Counted from the stretch's first letter, positions 1 to 13,445 are shown. The stretch: 64,000 nt of DNA from Lamellibrachia satsuma (GCA_033239005.1 BSQZ01000018.1:3783036-3847035); one strand, 5' to 3'. Notes: a model not told the origin generated them from the letters alone. Program-made: numbers and translations.

Positions 1-553
1 TGGTGATGTAGATGCTGCTTTGACATTTGGCATCATTCACCGTGTGCCCTAGATTTGTACTGAGCTAATAATGTTTCACCGTGAAAATTCGAGCAGATTT
101 TGTATGGTGAATTTGTTCATTTAAATTTCGGTTAAATTAGTTGATTAAATATGGCATAATGTAGTCAGTTTATATTAATTATAAGAAGGTAGCTGTTCAC
201 ATATTTCTAGTCAATGCTGGTTGTTAGCAGCAGTGTTGTCGCGTAACGTAATCATTGATGTCTGTGTAGATTATAGAGAACCTTAGCCGTTGTAGTCGAT
301 CCAATGTATACAGTCAGTTGGTGTATTCCGAGAGCGTTCCACGCTTACTGTGAAAGTACCATTAACATTCCTCATAAAGACTCATATAAGCTGAACTGAG
401 AGTAGAGAAATAACTACACTCGGGAGTGTTCGAAATATATTTTATAAATAAGGTTGATAGATAAATAAAATTAATAAGTAAATCAAGTATATCATAATAC
501 AAAAAAGTCTTATCTTATATCATGATACATCTAATCAGCGTGATAGTCTTCAC
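1..553. other. AT-rich sequence left of the TauE/SafE-like exon
   Basis: I see no exon, RNA gene or clear transposon here on either strand. The stretch lies downstream of a good splice donor on the minus strand, so it is probably intron of the TauE/SafE-like gene, whose next exon must lie beyond the left edge. Confidence 0.4.
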
Positions 554-654
554 CTGGACCATGACGGAGAAGTCCCTTGCGACGGACGGGTGTACGCCCA
601 GGACGAGGGTCATGACTGGGAAGGCGACAGCCCCACCCCCTTCACTCGTCATAC
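554..654 (-). CDS. TauE/SafE-like gene, exon with the SEGGGAVAFPVMTL motif
   Basis: A 101-bp exon bounded by TTGGCAG acceptor and CAG|GTGAAG donor. It encodes the signature loop and following hydrophobic stretch of the family. A phase-1 entry joins cleanly to the exon ending at 1358. Confidence 0.85.
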
Positions 655-1057
655 CTGCCAATGATGAGAACCAGATAGAGCTGTCTAATAAGCCTTCAAG
701 GGTAATGCTGGTAGCAAATAGTGAAAACATTTCCCGCTAGACGAGCTGAGACAAACTTGGAGAACTTTTCCAAGTACCCATTGTGTTATGATGCTACATC
801 CGTAGACGAACATATATGGTATCTAGAATATTTACCGTGTCGCTATGACTAATTAATTCAGGCTAACAGGAATTGTGTAAATTTGGAGTGATATATTATA
901 ACATATTATTGTTACGTGAATAAATAAATATGAGAATGTGCAATAGTTGACAGCCTTCGTGCATTGTAATGTAAATAACGAAGATTCTTCAAACAAACAC
1001 CGCTCCAGTCGACCCCTTTGTAAAAATTTGCATTAATATATTGGCATAATAGCATTC

Positions 1058-1135
<78 letters not shown>

Positions 1136-1640
1136 CCACCTAGGCCAAGGATACTAAGTTCATGCTTTCACGCTGTTCCATTTGTATCAACAAATGCCAG
1201 ATGGCTACAACAATAATTTCAATAGCCATGTTTTGAACACGGCTATTTATAAAATAGCCTTTCACGGACTTATTATTTCCTCCCCACATACAAAGTACTA
1301 GCATATACACACAAATATGGTAGCATTGTCTCCACGTTCGCACGTGGCGCCACCTACCGGCGATCAGTGCGCCGAACACCATGGTGATGCTCATGGCGTA
1401 CTTCTCGGTGTAGATGTACCAGCGGCCGTGACTGATGAAGGCGGACCAGTAGAGCAGCTGGATGAAGCAGACGGGAGCGAGGAAGCCGATGGCTCGCCGA
1501 TGACGCGACATGAAGCGTTTGTGCCAGTCTTCATGCGTCAAGTCGGACTCCATCTTGGCCGCCTGACCCGAGTGAAGTTTCTGACCTACAACGACGTCAG
1601 GATGATGCCACAAGTTGGTAAACGCTCCAGGAACGCGTCT
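554..1640 (-). CDS. TauE/SafE-family membrane transporter, partial (two exons)
   Basis: This looks like the N-terminal part of an animal member of the TauE/SafE (sulfite exporter / anion permease) family, multi-pass membrane proteins of poorly known substrate in animals. Read on the minus strand, the first exon ends at 1358 with donor GTAGGT and encodes a basic stretch, a hydrophobic segment (FLAPVCFIQLLYW) and the run YAMSITMVFGALIAG. The second exon, 654-554, follows a CAG acceptor and encodes MTSEGGGAVAFPVMTLVLG then HPSVARDFSVMVQ, the family's most conserved motif, ending in a CAG|GTGAAG donor. The join splits a glycine codon (G|GT), which confirms the exon pair. The 5' limit of the first exon is uncertain: an ATG at 1553-1551 (MESDLTHEDW) is possible, but the frame stays open further up. 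The rest of the gene is off the left edge. Family call is firm; function is inferred. Confidence 0.8.
655..1357 (-). other. Intron of the TauE/SafE-like gene with a TA microsatellite
   Basis: The intron between the two recognised exons is about 700 bp. It is AT-rich and contains an uninterrupted TA dinucleotide tract at about 1062-1132. No other feature was seen. Confidence 0.7.
1358..1640 (-). CDS. TauE/SafE-like gene, upstream exon
   Basis: The exon encodes a hydrophilic lead with the run THEDWHKRFMSRHRRA followed by two hydrophobic stretches, and ends in phase 1 at a GCCG|GTAGGT donor. The upstream edge is approximate: acceptor-like AG sites occur near 1640 and just before the ATG at 1553. 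Confidence 0.65.
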
Positions 1641-1839
1641 AGGTTTCCCCAAACCAGGAACACAAACAATCGATAAGAAAAGTTAATTCGACGAATTGGC
1701 AATGTTCTACTTAATGCAGTCGATAGGTTGTGGGACTGAAACAATAAACGTTACACAAACGTACATTTGTTCTACTTTTAGACGTGATCACTTTCTTCCT
1801 ACGCTTCAACATAGCATCATACATCGCGAAAGGTGTCAA

Positions 1840-2280
<441 letters not shown>

Positions 2281-2293
2281 GAGAGAAAGAGAA

Positions 2294-3302
<1,009 letters not shown>

Positions 3303-3835
3303 AACGTACGTTTACCAAGAAAGCCGCTGGCGGAGACTGCAGCCGAGTCTACGGACAAGGAAGCCGAATATGACGAAGCAATAATGGATTATTTCCGTTA
3401 GCAAAGATGACAGGAGACTTCTATGGGCACAACTCGGATGAGCCTACTCGAGAATAGTGATCATGTCGCGAAACCCTTTTTGTTTGATTGATTATTCGCT
3501 GTGCAAGATGTCGACATAACTGTTGTAGCAAAAGCGCGACGCAGAACAACTTGTCATAGATGATGCCATATCATAGATGATGCCATATCATAGATGATGA
3601 CATGTCATAGCTGCAACGATCGCTGTCTCACCTTCCCAGAAGAACTTTTTGAACCAGTCGGCGAGATCTCGTTTACACCAACCGCCATGATGAGACGGTA
3701 CGTCAACCTGTCAAACAGACAGTCGTCCACGATTGTTGATTCTAATTCTAAATAGAATAATACATAGAATTACAACCAGCGACGTGTGTGCACAAAGATT
3801 CAATCCAAAGTGGTTCGAGTGGGTTGTCTGACATT
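3303..3835. other. Non-coding, nothing recognised
   Basis: No exon or transposon end was recognised. An 18-bp unit built on CATAGATGATGCCATAT is repeated about three times near 3555-3610. Confidence 0.4.
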
Positions 3836-4247
3836 TCTGCGCGCACGCACGCACGCACGCACGCACACATGAACGCACGCACGAACGCACACACGCACGC
3901 ACGTTTGCATGTGTGTGTGTGTGTATGTGCGTATGTATGTATGCATGCATGTATGTATGTATGTATGTATGTATGTATGTATGTATGTATGTATGTATGT
4001 ATGTATGTATGTATAGATGTATTTATGTATGTATGTATGTATGTATGTATGTATGTATGTATGTATGTATGTATGTATAGATGTATTTATGTATGTATGT
4101 ATGTATGTATGTATGTATGTATGCATGCATGTATGTATGTATGTATGTATGTATGTATGTATGTATGTATGTATGTATGTATGTATGTATGTATAGATGT
4201 ATTTATGTATGTATGTATGTATGTATGTATAGATGCATGTATGCATT
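3836..4247. repeat. (CGCA)n followed by a long (ATGT)n tetranucleotide array
   Basis: A CGCA tract (about 3840-3902) and a GT tract lead into a long ATGT array from about 3930 to 4245. The array is broken at intervals by TAGATGTATTT, giving a loose higher-order period of about 60-110 bp. Confidence 0.95.
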
Positions 4248-4430
4248 ATTCGCAGTGTTGCGGATAAATAAATGAATACACAGGATAATTCGATTGTTCA
4301 TAGATAGGTAATAGAGGGGTGAATTTCGGAAAACTAAAGCTAAGACGACCCAACCGTGGGTCGTAGACGAACACTGAAAAGTTTCTGCCCGAGTTGCAAA
4401 GCGTCTTGGAAGAGTAGCATAACGTACACA

Positions 4431-4505
4431 GGAACACACTCACGGTGTAACGTACATAGGAACACACTCACGGTGTAAGGTACACAGGAACACACTCACG
4501 GTGGA
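4431..4505. repeat. Short tandem repeat, 28-bp unit, about 2.7 copies
   Basis: The unit contains GGAACACACTCACGGTG and is repeated three times with few differences. Confidence 0.8.
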
Positions 4506-5664
4506 TTATAATAAGACTATAGGTAACTCAGATTGCTGTTCTTATAGTACATTGTTCATAGATATTGGTGGCATTACTTTACTTATCACATTAGAGGAAC
4601 GTTGTTTTATATCCAATAAATTATGAACTGTACTGTTGACTTTAATATAACAAAGGTGCGTTTTATAACTTTGATGGAGATAAATTTGCTCACAGAATAT
4701 TTGCATACTGACACATTTTTAAAGTTGTAGATGATTGTTTTGAAAATTAATGATTTTCTTAAAATATTGTAAAGTTGTGATTGTGGATATACAGATAGTG
4801 GGTTTTTTCGCCTACATTCAACCATCACATTAACTAAACGAGACAACTATATACATAATTTATATTTACCAAATTGTTCTCTATTTTGTGTTTTATATAA
4901 AATTATAATGTATCCAATTTATGCACCAGAATTAAAATATGTATACACTATATCTGGCTTGCTTTTGATTCACGTAGTCAATCTAAAACGCACGAACTCA
5001 CGCACGCCCGCAGACACGCACGCACACACGCGCGCGCGCGCACACGCACACACGCACACATTCGATTATTATTCGATACCACTTGCCTCGGTTTTCTCCA
5101 TATCCGTCATCGCGGTGTATCCAGAATGTTGTTGTTGCTGCTGCTGCTTCTAATGCTGTTGTTGTTGAAGATAATCCAGTAAGTTTTGACAACAAACAAG
5201 ACACTCAGCGTCTGATGGAGAATCTCCTGAGACTACTTCGGCGAACTCCAACACCCAACTTAGGGTTGCTACTTAAGACGCCAGGAGATGATCTTTTGGT
5301 AATTATTTATTTTCACCACATTCCATTAAAAGTCCCTCCTCAATTCGACGGTTTTGCAATGGACCAAACTAGTTGAGAATGAGTTTCAAAAGTTCCATAA
5401 AATGCAAACACGTCTGTACAACAGCCGGTGGTGAAAGCTTCTGTATACGGTTCGTTTCAGTGACAGGATTTACTATGCACAGTAAACACAATGCAATATT
5501 TTAACGAAAAAAAGTATCTCCATGAATACAAAATTAATATAAAACTTCGCAAATATTTGTGCAATTATTTAAAATCAAACAAAGTAATCGTGTACGAACT
5601 AGTTCATTGAAATCGAAATGCACGGGATAATGTACAGTATGAGTAAAAACAAATATATACGTAC
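4506..5664. other. AT-rich non-coding stretch with CA/CGCA tract
   Basis: No convincing exon. A CGCA/CA tract lies at about 4988-5060 and GTT/GCT trinucleotides at about 5129-5165. The stretch probably belongs to an intron if the candidate first exon at 5665-5739 is real. Confidence 0.4.
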
Positions 5665-5739
5665 CGACGAAGTCGACAAACTCGGATGACCCTGAATAAT
5701 TCGGGTTTTTAGGAACTCCGTGTAGTCGAATACCTTCAT
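5665..5739 (-). CDS. Candidate first coding exon upstream of the TauE/SafE-like gene
   Basis: On the minus strand an ATG at 5739 opens 25 codons (MKVFDYTEFLKTRIIQG...) that end in phase 0 at a strong donor, TCG|GTACGT. About 60 bp upstream is a TATATTAA box, and about 140 bp upstream an AGCCAATCGG CCAAT box in GC-rich DNA, as in a promoter. It lies upstream of, and on the same strand as, the TauE/SafE-like exons, so it may be their first exon. No homology supports this; it could be chance. Confidence 0.25.
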
Positions 5740-5787
5740 AAACGGAAGATCTTCGACGAAAGATCGGTGATTGTGTACGTTTGTCTC

Positions 5788-5960
5788 TGTGAAGGCGTTA
5801 ATATAGCGAGCCGATAAAAGGTTGCTGCTATTAACCAATGAAAAGGATGTTGACGTCCAGCCTAGCCACATTGCTGCCTCCGATTGGCTGCGGCGTTCAC
5901 GACCACAGCCCCGCCACCGTCTCGCTCGACGGACGCGGCAATAGGCCCCGGTCGCCACAG
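5788..5960 (-). promoter_or_regulatory. Possible promoter: GC-rich island with CCAAT and TATA-like boxes
   Basis: Minus-strand AGCCAATCGG at about 5880-5890 and TATATTAA at about 5798-5806 lie in a local GC-rich, CpG-containing patch within AT-rich DNA. Their order and spacing fit a promoter firing leftward into the candidate exon at 5739. This is inference from motifs only. Confidence 0.25.
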
Positions 5961-6099
5961 CCTCGTTCTCGAGAAGGAGGGTTACTGTGTTCGCTATCAA
6001 ACTTACGACGAACGTCCACAAATACTTGTCATTGGCGACCATTACAACATTTAATTTGCTCCTGGACTCTCCGACTTTTTTATCGTGAACAATATTAAA

Positions 6100-6865
6100 C
6101 ATGAATATTAATATTATTGATTTACGTCGATCGTGGGTAGTAGGGCCTATTTGAGATGTTTATTACATCGTCTTTCTTAAATCACTGAACTATAATTCTA
6201 CCAACAGAATTTCAAATACCGTTTGGTAACAGGTGTATTGTAACGCAAACGCTCAGCGAATGTTAACTGCTTTCATAACGTGTAAGTAGAAACATTTGTT
6301 TCAATTGCAATCGTTTTTAGCATAGTAGTTTTTCAGTACACCTTTACCAGATGTTAATTGATGGTGGAGGAACCACGTTAGAGAACGGTAGCATTATGGA
6401 AGCAAAGGGGACCGCCTTCTCTTTGGGAGGTCACATCCAACCAGACCATTCGTCCACAAAGACACGTAAGTCACGTCGACCCCATCACAGAGTCATGTAG
6501 GTCATGACGCCCCCTCAGTGATGATTCACGGGAAATCGCATTTGTAATGTCTTACATGAATCACCGAACAAATATGTGCACTGTTTGCAGTCTTAAATGT
6601 GTACACTGATTAACGATGTAACATTATTTTCGGGTGATAATGACACATCTGAACTTTAACCTTCGACAATGACTTAGCGGTCCTGAGTTTAATTATAGCA
6701 TCATCATGAATGTGCATTTTCGAATTTCAATGTTTTGTCATTTGTAGAAACAACTATGACTGTAGTGCTAGTTTAAGCGGCCCATCACTTGGAAACTTGA
6801 CCAACGTGAGCTATGTCGAGTGAAATTTCCACCGGTGATTCCGACATTCACAGTCGTGTATTATT
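6100..6865. other. Non-coding, nothing recognised
   Basis: No exon, RNA gene or transposon end was recognised on either strand. Confidence 0.4.
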
Positions 6866-6975
6866 GTTGGTCGCGGACCCTTAATAGAGAGAACCCGGGT
6901 TCGAATCCTCTTGCTGCTGTTTCGAAATTGTACCAAATTCGCTCACCCCGCGTTACCACAGTTCACTCAGCTGTT
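6866..6975 (+). mobile_element. Old tRNA-derived SINE fragment
   Basis: A B-box GGTTCGAATCC at 6898-6908 is followed by TTTCGAAATTG and CGCTCACCCC. These resemble the same positions of the better SINE copies at 11629 and 25431. The A-box half is degraded. Confidence 0.5.
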
Positions 6976-8639
6976 TAAATGAGTACCTGGTTACAGACAG
7001 ATGTGCATATGGAAACGAATATTCTTTGTGCTGTAATTGCAGCCTGGCTGAATGTTCCCCAGAGAAGTCGAGATTGCGTTGGAATGAACAGGTCTGCCAG
7101 GGGTGAGGTGTAAAGCGATTTGAACAGTCCCAGTGACTGGGTACCGCGCAATACAATAATTTTTTTAATTGCATTATTTGTGAATAATAAAATGTCTGCT
7201 CGGAAGACGAATTTGATATCAAAACGCGCTCAAACTTCGACTTTCTGAAAGTCCAAATAAATCAATTACCATTGTTAAAACAGTGAAATGATGACAATAT
7301 GCCTTCATTGTAATCCCCAAGGTCAATGTAATACCCAAGGTCAATGTCACACACAATGTTTATTTTTTGTCTGGTCCTGTTGTTGATCATGACCGTTTGA
7401 CTTTGTCTTTGTTTGCTTCAATTCTATTTTGTTAGAACGATCATATTGCTAATCACATGTGTGTGAAAGATTTTGCAATATTTCGTATGTTTTTTGTTTT
7501 ATTTTGAATTGAAGCAAAACATTCCAGTCACAATTCACACAACAATAATTGGTAGCTATATTGACAAGTACGATTTTTAGGTTTTCCGCACGTTGAATTT
7601 ATATTGCGAGGTGAAATTAACGTTTATTTTTTCGTTGATATTCCCAAAGTTCGTTTCATGGTTTGAAAATCAAATGATTGTAACACTGAAGTTTAACAGC
7701 ATATTTAATTCACAAATTCAGCAGTTGCCTGGGTATATGCATTGCTTGCACTGACATGACGATATATCCTCATTGCTTGCCCTGACATGGCGATATATCC
7801 TCATTGCTTGCACTGAAATGAGGATATCTCCTCATCTAAGTGCAAGCAACACATTTGGCGATCATCGTCAGGTAAACCTGATCACGGATATGACTATTAA
7901 TATTACTATAATAACCCTGAACCACGTCTAGTAATTTCAACACTAATCGACGAACTTCATATCTGTATTAGTCCAGAATACAAACTAGACGTCCAACACA
8001 ACAAAAATCATATCTGTAATGTCAGGTCACGGTGACATTGCGTTGGTTGGTGACGCCATGGAAGAACCGCCGTGTCATGCTCCGTCCACGCCCTCTTCCC
8101 AGAGAAACACCTGCCCAGGGCCTGTAAAGTGCAGTCACCAAATGCATCAACCTAGTTACTGCAGATAAATCGGTGGTAACGGCCATTACGTCGCACATTT
8201 CAACAGAGCCCTTGCAGCCGTTGTAACATGGCAGCATTCGGCTCGTGAATCCCGCGGTGACCGAAATGCGTGAGTAAGACATAGCAGCCAGCCTGTAGCA
8301 GCCAGCCTGTCTACAACTTGATGTATGGGCGTTACAATAAAGGTTCTTTGAAAGGGAAAACGTGGTATTTTCTACCTGTTGCCTATGCCAAGGAAAATAA
8401 GACATATCCCAATAGCGCTATTATAGTGAGAGGTGGGCAAAATTTTGCCAAAACAAATTAACTCAACAATATGACATAAGGCAACAGCATTCATTTAAGT
8501 TTTTGTTAATAAAATGCTTGGTGAATTACATATAAAGATAAGGTGTTCCAGAGCGTGCACAAAAAACCGTTTACATTGAAGGTAAACAGTCAAATTATTT
8601 TCTCCACAAAATGATGTTATGTAGCATACACAATTTTTA

Positions 8640-8640
<1 letters not shown>
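6976..8640. other. Non-coding stretch with a short repeat
   Basis: No gene recognised. Around 7735-7850 a unit of about 38 bp containing CATTGCTTGCACTGACATG occurs three times, followed by a partial inverted copy. The rest is unremarkable AT-rich sequence with a moderately GC-rich patch at 8030-8290. Confidence 0.4.
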
Positions 8641-9310
<670 letters not shown>

Positions 9311-9900
9311 CGCACCCACCCCCACCCCCAAGTGACAACGAGTAATTAAGTGTATGCATGCGTAGCTAAAAAACTAATTTTATATATAAGTAAATAAAAG
9401 ATACGCAATCAAATGTGTTTGGTGCACTATGCTTTATGTTAGTTATGGATTAATTCTCAATTGTTTTATTTTTCACTCCAATTGCGTAATATTTCTTACC
9501 TAGAGGAAAACCTTCTAAAATTCCGTAGTGAATCGTGTTTAAGGGGAGCAATTTACCGCCACGAAGACGTGATGAATTCACGAACAGCGGGATAGCTGCG
9601 TCCTGGCCGCGGGCGGGGTTACATTGCGGCGATTTTCCTAACGAATCGCCGGGATTTCAATCGGGGGGAGATTTGATTGTAGCCGTTGCATTCGTCAACA
9701 CAACAGGTCGTCAGCATATAGGAAACCCGCATGTCATGTGCATTCAAATTATTGTTCATGACTGTCGATGAAGCTGTCTTTGCACAAACACTTGCAACGA
9801 AACAAGTTATAACGTTACATCTTCCAACGTTTTAACTGCCCGCATTTAGGTAGGAGGGGGTAAAACGCCCATGCGGGGCGAAACGCCATCCAACCTAACA
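9311..9900. other. Non-coding, includes a GC-rich patch
   Basis: A GC-rich patch at about 9540-9700 contrasts with its AT-rich surroundings. It may be an old transposon fragment. No coding signal was recognised. Confidence 0.35.
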
Positions 9901-9903
9901 GTA

Positions 9904-10446
9904 AGCATCATGCCCATCTGGTTACACTTACAGAGATATTCCGATGTAGCCGCACAGCATCATGCCCATCTGGTTACACTTACAGAGATATTCCGATGTA
10001 GCCGCCCAGCATCATGCCCATCTGGTTACACTTACAGAGATATTCCGATGTAGCCGCACAGCATCATGCCCATCTGGTTACATTTACAGAAATATACCGA
10101 TGTAGCCGCCCAGCATCATGCCCATCTGGTTACACTTACAGAGATAGTCCGATGTAGTCGCATAGCATCATGCCCATATGGTTACACTTACAGAGATAGT
10201 CCGATGGAGTCGCATAGCATCATGTCCATCGGGTTACACTTACAGAGATAGTCCGATGTAGTCGCATAGCATCATGTCCATCGGGTTACACTTACATAGA
10301 TAGTCCGATGTAGTCGCATAGCATCATGCCCATCTGATTACACTTACAGAGATAGTCCGATATAGTCGCATAGCATCATGCCCATCTGGTTACACTTATA
10401 GAGATTGTCCGATGTAGTCGCATAGCATCATGCCCATCAGATTACA
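9904..10446. repeat. Minisatellite, 52-bp unit, about 10 copies
   Basis: The unit starts CATCATGCCCATCTGG and includes TTACACTTACAGAGATA. Copies differ by a few substitutions and change gradually along the array. Confidence 0.95.
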
Positions 10447-10640
10447 TTTCGGCTGCAACAAAAGCAAAACACGCCGTATGCTGTTCACATTAAAACAGTT
10501 GTTTTAAAATATTTACTGGGAAAATGAGACAAAAGAAGTGAATGCATAAAATATGGTTGTAGGTGTATCGGTTGCGGGTGAGATATGAAATAATATTGAA
10601 AATGCACATCTCTGAGCGTTTTGTCACGTAGATGGGCCTC

Positions 10641-10704
10641 ATGCCCCCTGATAGAACTTACGCTTAAATGGGAACATTTAAGCGCAAGTCCTATCAGGGG
10701 GCAT
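10641..10704. other. 30-bp near-perfect hairpin with 4-nt loop
   Basis: Arms 10641-10670 and 10675-10704 pair with two mismatches around loop GGAA. The outer ends read ATGCCCCCTGATAG and CTATCAGGGGGCAT. It could be a miniature inverted-repeat element or a transcribed hairpin; the sequence alone does not decide. Confidence 0.8.
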
Positions 10705-11046
10705 GTCCTATCAACGAGATGTTTTGCTGTCTAAGGTAGGGGAGACCGGGGCTAATTGTATACATGGACATTGTGTTACAGAGTCGTTTTACGAAAACAC
10801 AGCACACACATGTAGTCACCATGGATGGTAGTTGGTTGAATGTCCACCAGCGGACATACGGTCTAAAAATCTGGAGTTAAGATGACGATATTATCGAGGT
10901 GTGGACAAAAAAACTTTTTAACCACCTAAATTTGTTTGCCACTTTTTATGTTTCATGAATAAAATTGAAACACCTAAACTGTATATCAGGGGTCGGCAAC
11001 CTTTTTGAATGGAGGGCCAAATAAGTGACTTTAAATAGGTTAGCGG

Positions 11047-11077
<31 letters not shown>

Positions 11078-11628
11078 CACACGCACGCACGCACACTCGT
11101 GGTAATTGGCGCAATGCAATTATATACCTTGTGTCTAGCAGTTGTATTGACCACTGTTGTAAATAGCACGTCCACGAATATGAGTTATTATTATCGTCAA
11201 ACATCAACGTCTGATTTTGAACAACAGTTGGATTATTCAAAACACATTATTCAGGTTACGTGTTCTTGGCATGCCGCTGGTGCCATATTGCCCCGTGTGA
11301 CACTGTGGCCTGTTGCTGGTGATGTTGCTGCGCCACCAAGTGGCCCACACCTGGCTGCAGACTTGTTCCTGGGCGCCTCAGCTTACTTCGGTATACTACA
11401 GAGTTCTTCATATCGCGCATTCATCTCGGTCACAAGGTGCTGGAATTGCCGATAGTTTAGACAGCGAGAACGAACACAGCTTAGTCTTCACGGCGACCCT
11501 TAATTATTACGTTCTGCATTCTCATCGACTTGTCACACGGGCTTTCCCGTTGGATGCTGGAGTTTGCCCTGAAGAGCCTTGCTTGACACCTCGATCTTAG
11601 TCTTGAACCTTTTCCATCAGCGTACTTG

Positions 11629-11832
11629 CGGGAAGCGGTGGTCTAATGGTTAGAGCACCCGCCTATCGATCGAGAGGACGGTGGTTCGATTCCATCTCCG
11701 CCGTTTCGAAGCTTGGGCAATTTCGTTCACCCCACTTTGCCCGTGTCTTTCGGAAGAGACACTAAAAGCTGTTGGTCCAAACTCCTGCGTTAGCTCAAGA
11801 TTGGGCTGTTTGGAATATAACTACTTGAGACA
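11629..11832 (+). mobile_element. tRNA-derived SINE inside the hAT element
   Basis: The head carries a Pol III A box (TGGTCTAATGGTTAGAGCA, 11639-11657) and B box (GGTTCGATTCC, 11683-11693) at tRNA spacing. The body contains CGTTCACCCCACTTTGCC and the tail ends near CTACTTGAGAC. A close reverse-oriented copy is at 25431-25641. The head does not fold into a complete tRNA, so it is not called as a tRNA gene. Confidence 0.85.
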
Positions 11833-11914
11833 ACTCCGTTCGCCATTTCGCTGGCAGGCGACGAACGTTAGTTAAAACAACACATTATCACTCAAACACA
11901 AATAAGGTAGTAGG

Positions 11915-12420
11915 GTAACCTGGGGTAAGACGGCCCCCACCACATACTCAAAATATATAACTCTAAACGTTCCAAATCTGGTGCAAAATGAAGCTAATTC
12001 TATCTGATACCCGCCCGAAAGTTCAGCAACACGAGACAGACGTAATTAAATCAGTGTGTTTTTAAACTTTTATATGCATTGATCTAATATTTTGCCAATA
12101 GTAAAATGGTGAAACTCAACATACAACGGTGTGAATCATAAATCATGGACGTAATTTGTGACATGATAATATTATTAATCAGTTGACAGATCAAACAATA
12201 CATTCACTGACATTGTTTTTCCCTAATGTTTCTTGAGAATTGTCAAAGTAATTCTAAATAGGTTTAAGCAGGCCCAAATTCGGTGTCCACGACCGACCGC
12301 GGTATATCCGAATCCGCGTAATAACGAGGCGCGACTGTATAAGTAAAAACCATAGGGAGGGGGTTATAGACCGTGTTACCCCAGGTAGAGGACCGTCTTG
12401 CCCCAAGGATGGGGCAAGAT
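11915..12420. mobile_element. Probable nested inverted-repeat DNA element
   Basis: Left CCTGGGGTAAGACGGCCC and right (reverse complement) CTTGGGGCAAGACGGTCC match at 14 of 18 positions, as imperfect terminal inverted repeats. Near 12285-12342 the string CGAGGCGCGACTGTA resembles a pogo/Tigger end. The order of insertions is unclear. Confidence 0.4.
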
Positions 12421-12939
12421 GGCTTTATGGGATATTTACTATTTTTCAAATGCAACTTAGTTAGGTTGTTTATTTACTGAAAATAGTTTTCCAATGGGTA
12501 ACGCACAGATCTGTCCACAATGTGAACACATTAAATACAAGCTAAAGTTGTTTAATGGTGTGTTCCTTAGGAGGGCCGCGCTGCATACTTTCATGTCTGC
12601 ATACACAAAAGTGAATTCATTAAATATTAAAGGAAGTAAAAATACATATTTGGTATATTATAATGTTCATCACGTGGACATGTTATTTTTTATACCAATG
12701 TGGCAGGGGCGGGCCGCATTTTGCACAATATCGTTGAGAGTCCGCGGGCCGCATGAAATAGCTACGCGGGCCGCAGCTGGCCCGCGGGCCGCAGGTTGCC
12801 GACCCCTGCTGTATAGTATAAGGGGTTATGCCAAGTAGAAGTTAAACTGAAATTCTGAATATGTTATCGTCCACGTGCGTTCAGTTTCGCAAATTGTGTT
12901 TAGGGCAAGTTATTGCAATTGTATGGGGGCAAGTATCGG

Positions 12940-13216
12940 TGAAAGCTGTTACAACTGTAACAACGCTCGGGCGGCTCGTACCGATGGCTCAGCCAGCGAG
13001 TTGTTACAACTGTAACAACGCTTGGGCGGCTCGTACCGATGGCTCAGCCAGCGAGTTGTTACAACTGTAACAACGCTCGGGCGGCTCGTACCGATGGCTC
13101 AGCCAGCGAGTTGTTACAACTGTAACACCGCTCTGGCGGCTCGTACCGATGGCTCAGACAGCGAGTTGTTACAACTGTAACAACGCTCGGGCGGCTCGTA
13201 CCGATGGCGAGTTGTG
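12940..13216. repeat. Minisatellite, 55-bp unit, about 4.7 copies
   Basis: The unit contains the palindrome GTTACAACTGTAAC and GGGCGGCTCGTACCGATGG. The copies are nearly identical. Confidence 0.95.
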
Positions 13217-13382
13217 TGCTAACAATGACTGAAAGAAGTAAACTTATTTAATCAAGACGTGTGAACGCATTGTTTCACACGTGAACCTCGGCGTACTGGC
13301 TTATTACCAGTTCTGTAAATGCTTGCAGCGTGAATGTGTTTTAAAATTGACAAATATAACGTACAGAATGGCGGGTTGCACA

Positions 13383-13445
13383 TGAGTGAAAAAATGTTAG
13401 ACTCTCGATAAGTCAATGGCTTCCTCGTCCACTTGCCATCTGGGA
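13383..13445 (+). mobile_element. Orphan 3' tail of the LINE family found at 52945-54410
   Basis: The run GACTCTCGATAA, then CAATGGCTTCCT and CACTTGCCATC, matches the segment just downstream of the LINE stop codon at 54345-54410 with a few differences. Only the tail is present. Confidence 0.65.

Larger units (their letters stand above)
10987..12808. mobile_element. Non-autonomous hAT-type DNA transposon with nested insertions
   Basis: The left end CAGGGGTCGGCAACC and the right end GGTTGCCGACCCCTG are inverted repeats of the type known from hAT elements. They are flanked by 8-bp direct repeats, CTGTATAT (10979-10986) and CTGTATAG (12809-12816), which match the hAT target-duplication length with one difference. 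Inside are a CGCA tract (11044-11096), a SINE (11629-11832), a further inverted-repeat element (about 11915-12420) with a pogo/Tigger-like end (about 12285-12342), and GGGCCGC-rich subterminal sequence near the right end. No transposase reading frame is present, so it would depend on one encoded elsewhere. Confidence 0.85.

Noticed and set aside
3788..4267. Long frames rich in Tyr/Val/Cys/Met or His/Thr on both strands
   Set aside because: Translations of the ATGT tetranucleotide array only.
5083..5376. A 97-codon plus-strand frame
   Set aside because: Contains a trinucleotide repeat run, lacks splice support and shows no recognised motif.
5599..6102. A 167-codon minus-strand frame with a signal-peptide-like start
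   Set aside because: Much of it translates the GC-rich promoter-like patch. Only the last 25 codons before a good donor are kept, as a weak candidate exon.
11629..11703. A genuine tRNA gene
   Set aside because: Pol III boxes are present, but the acceptor stem does not pair and the same sequence recurs at 25431-25641 with a long body and tail, which is a SINE.
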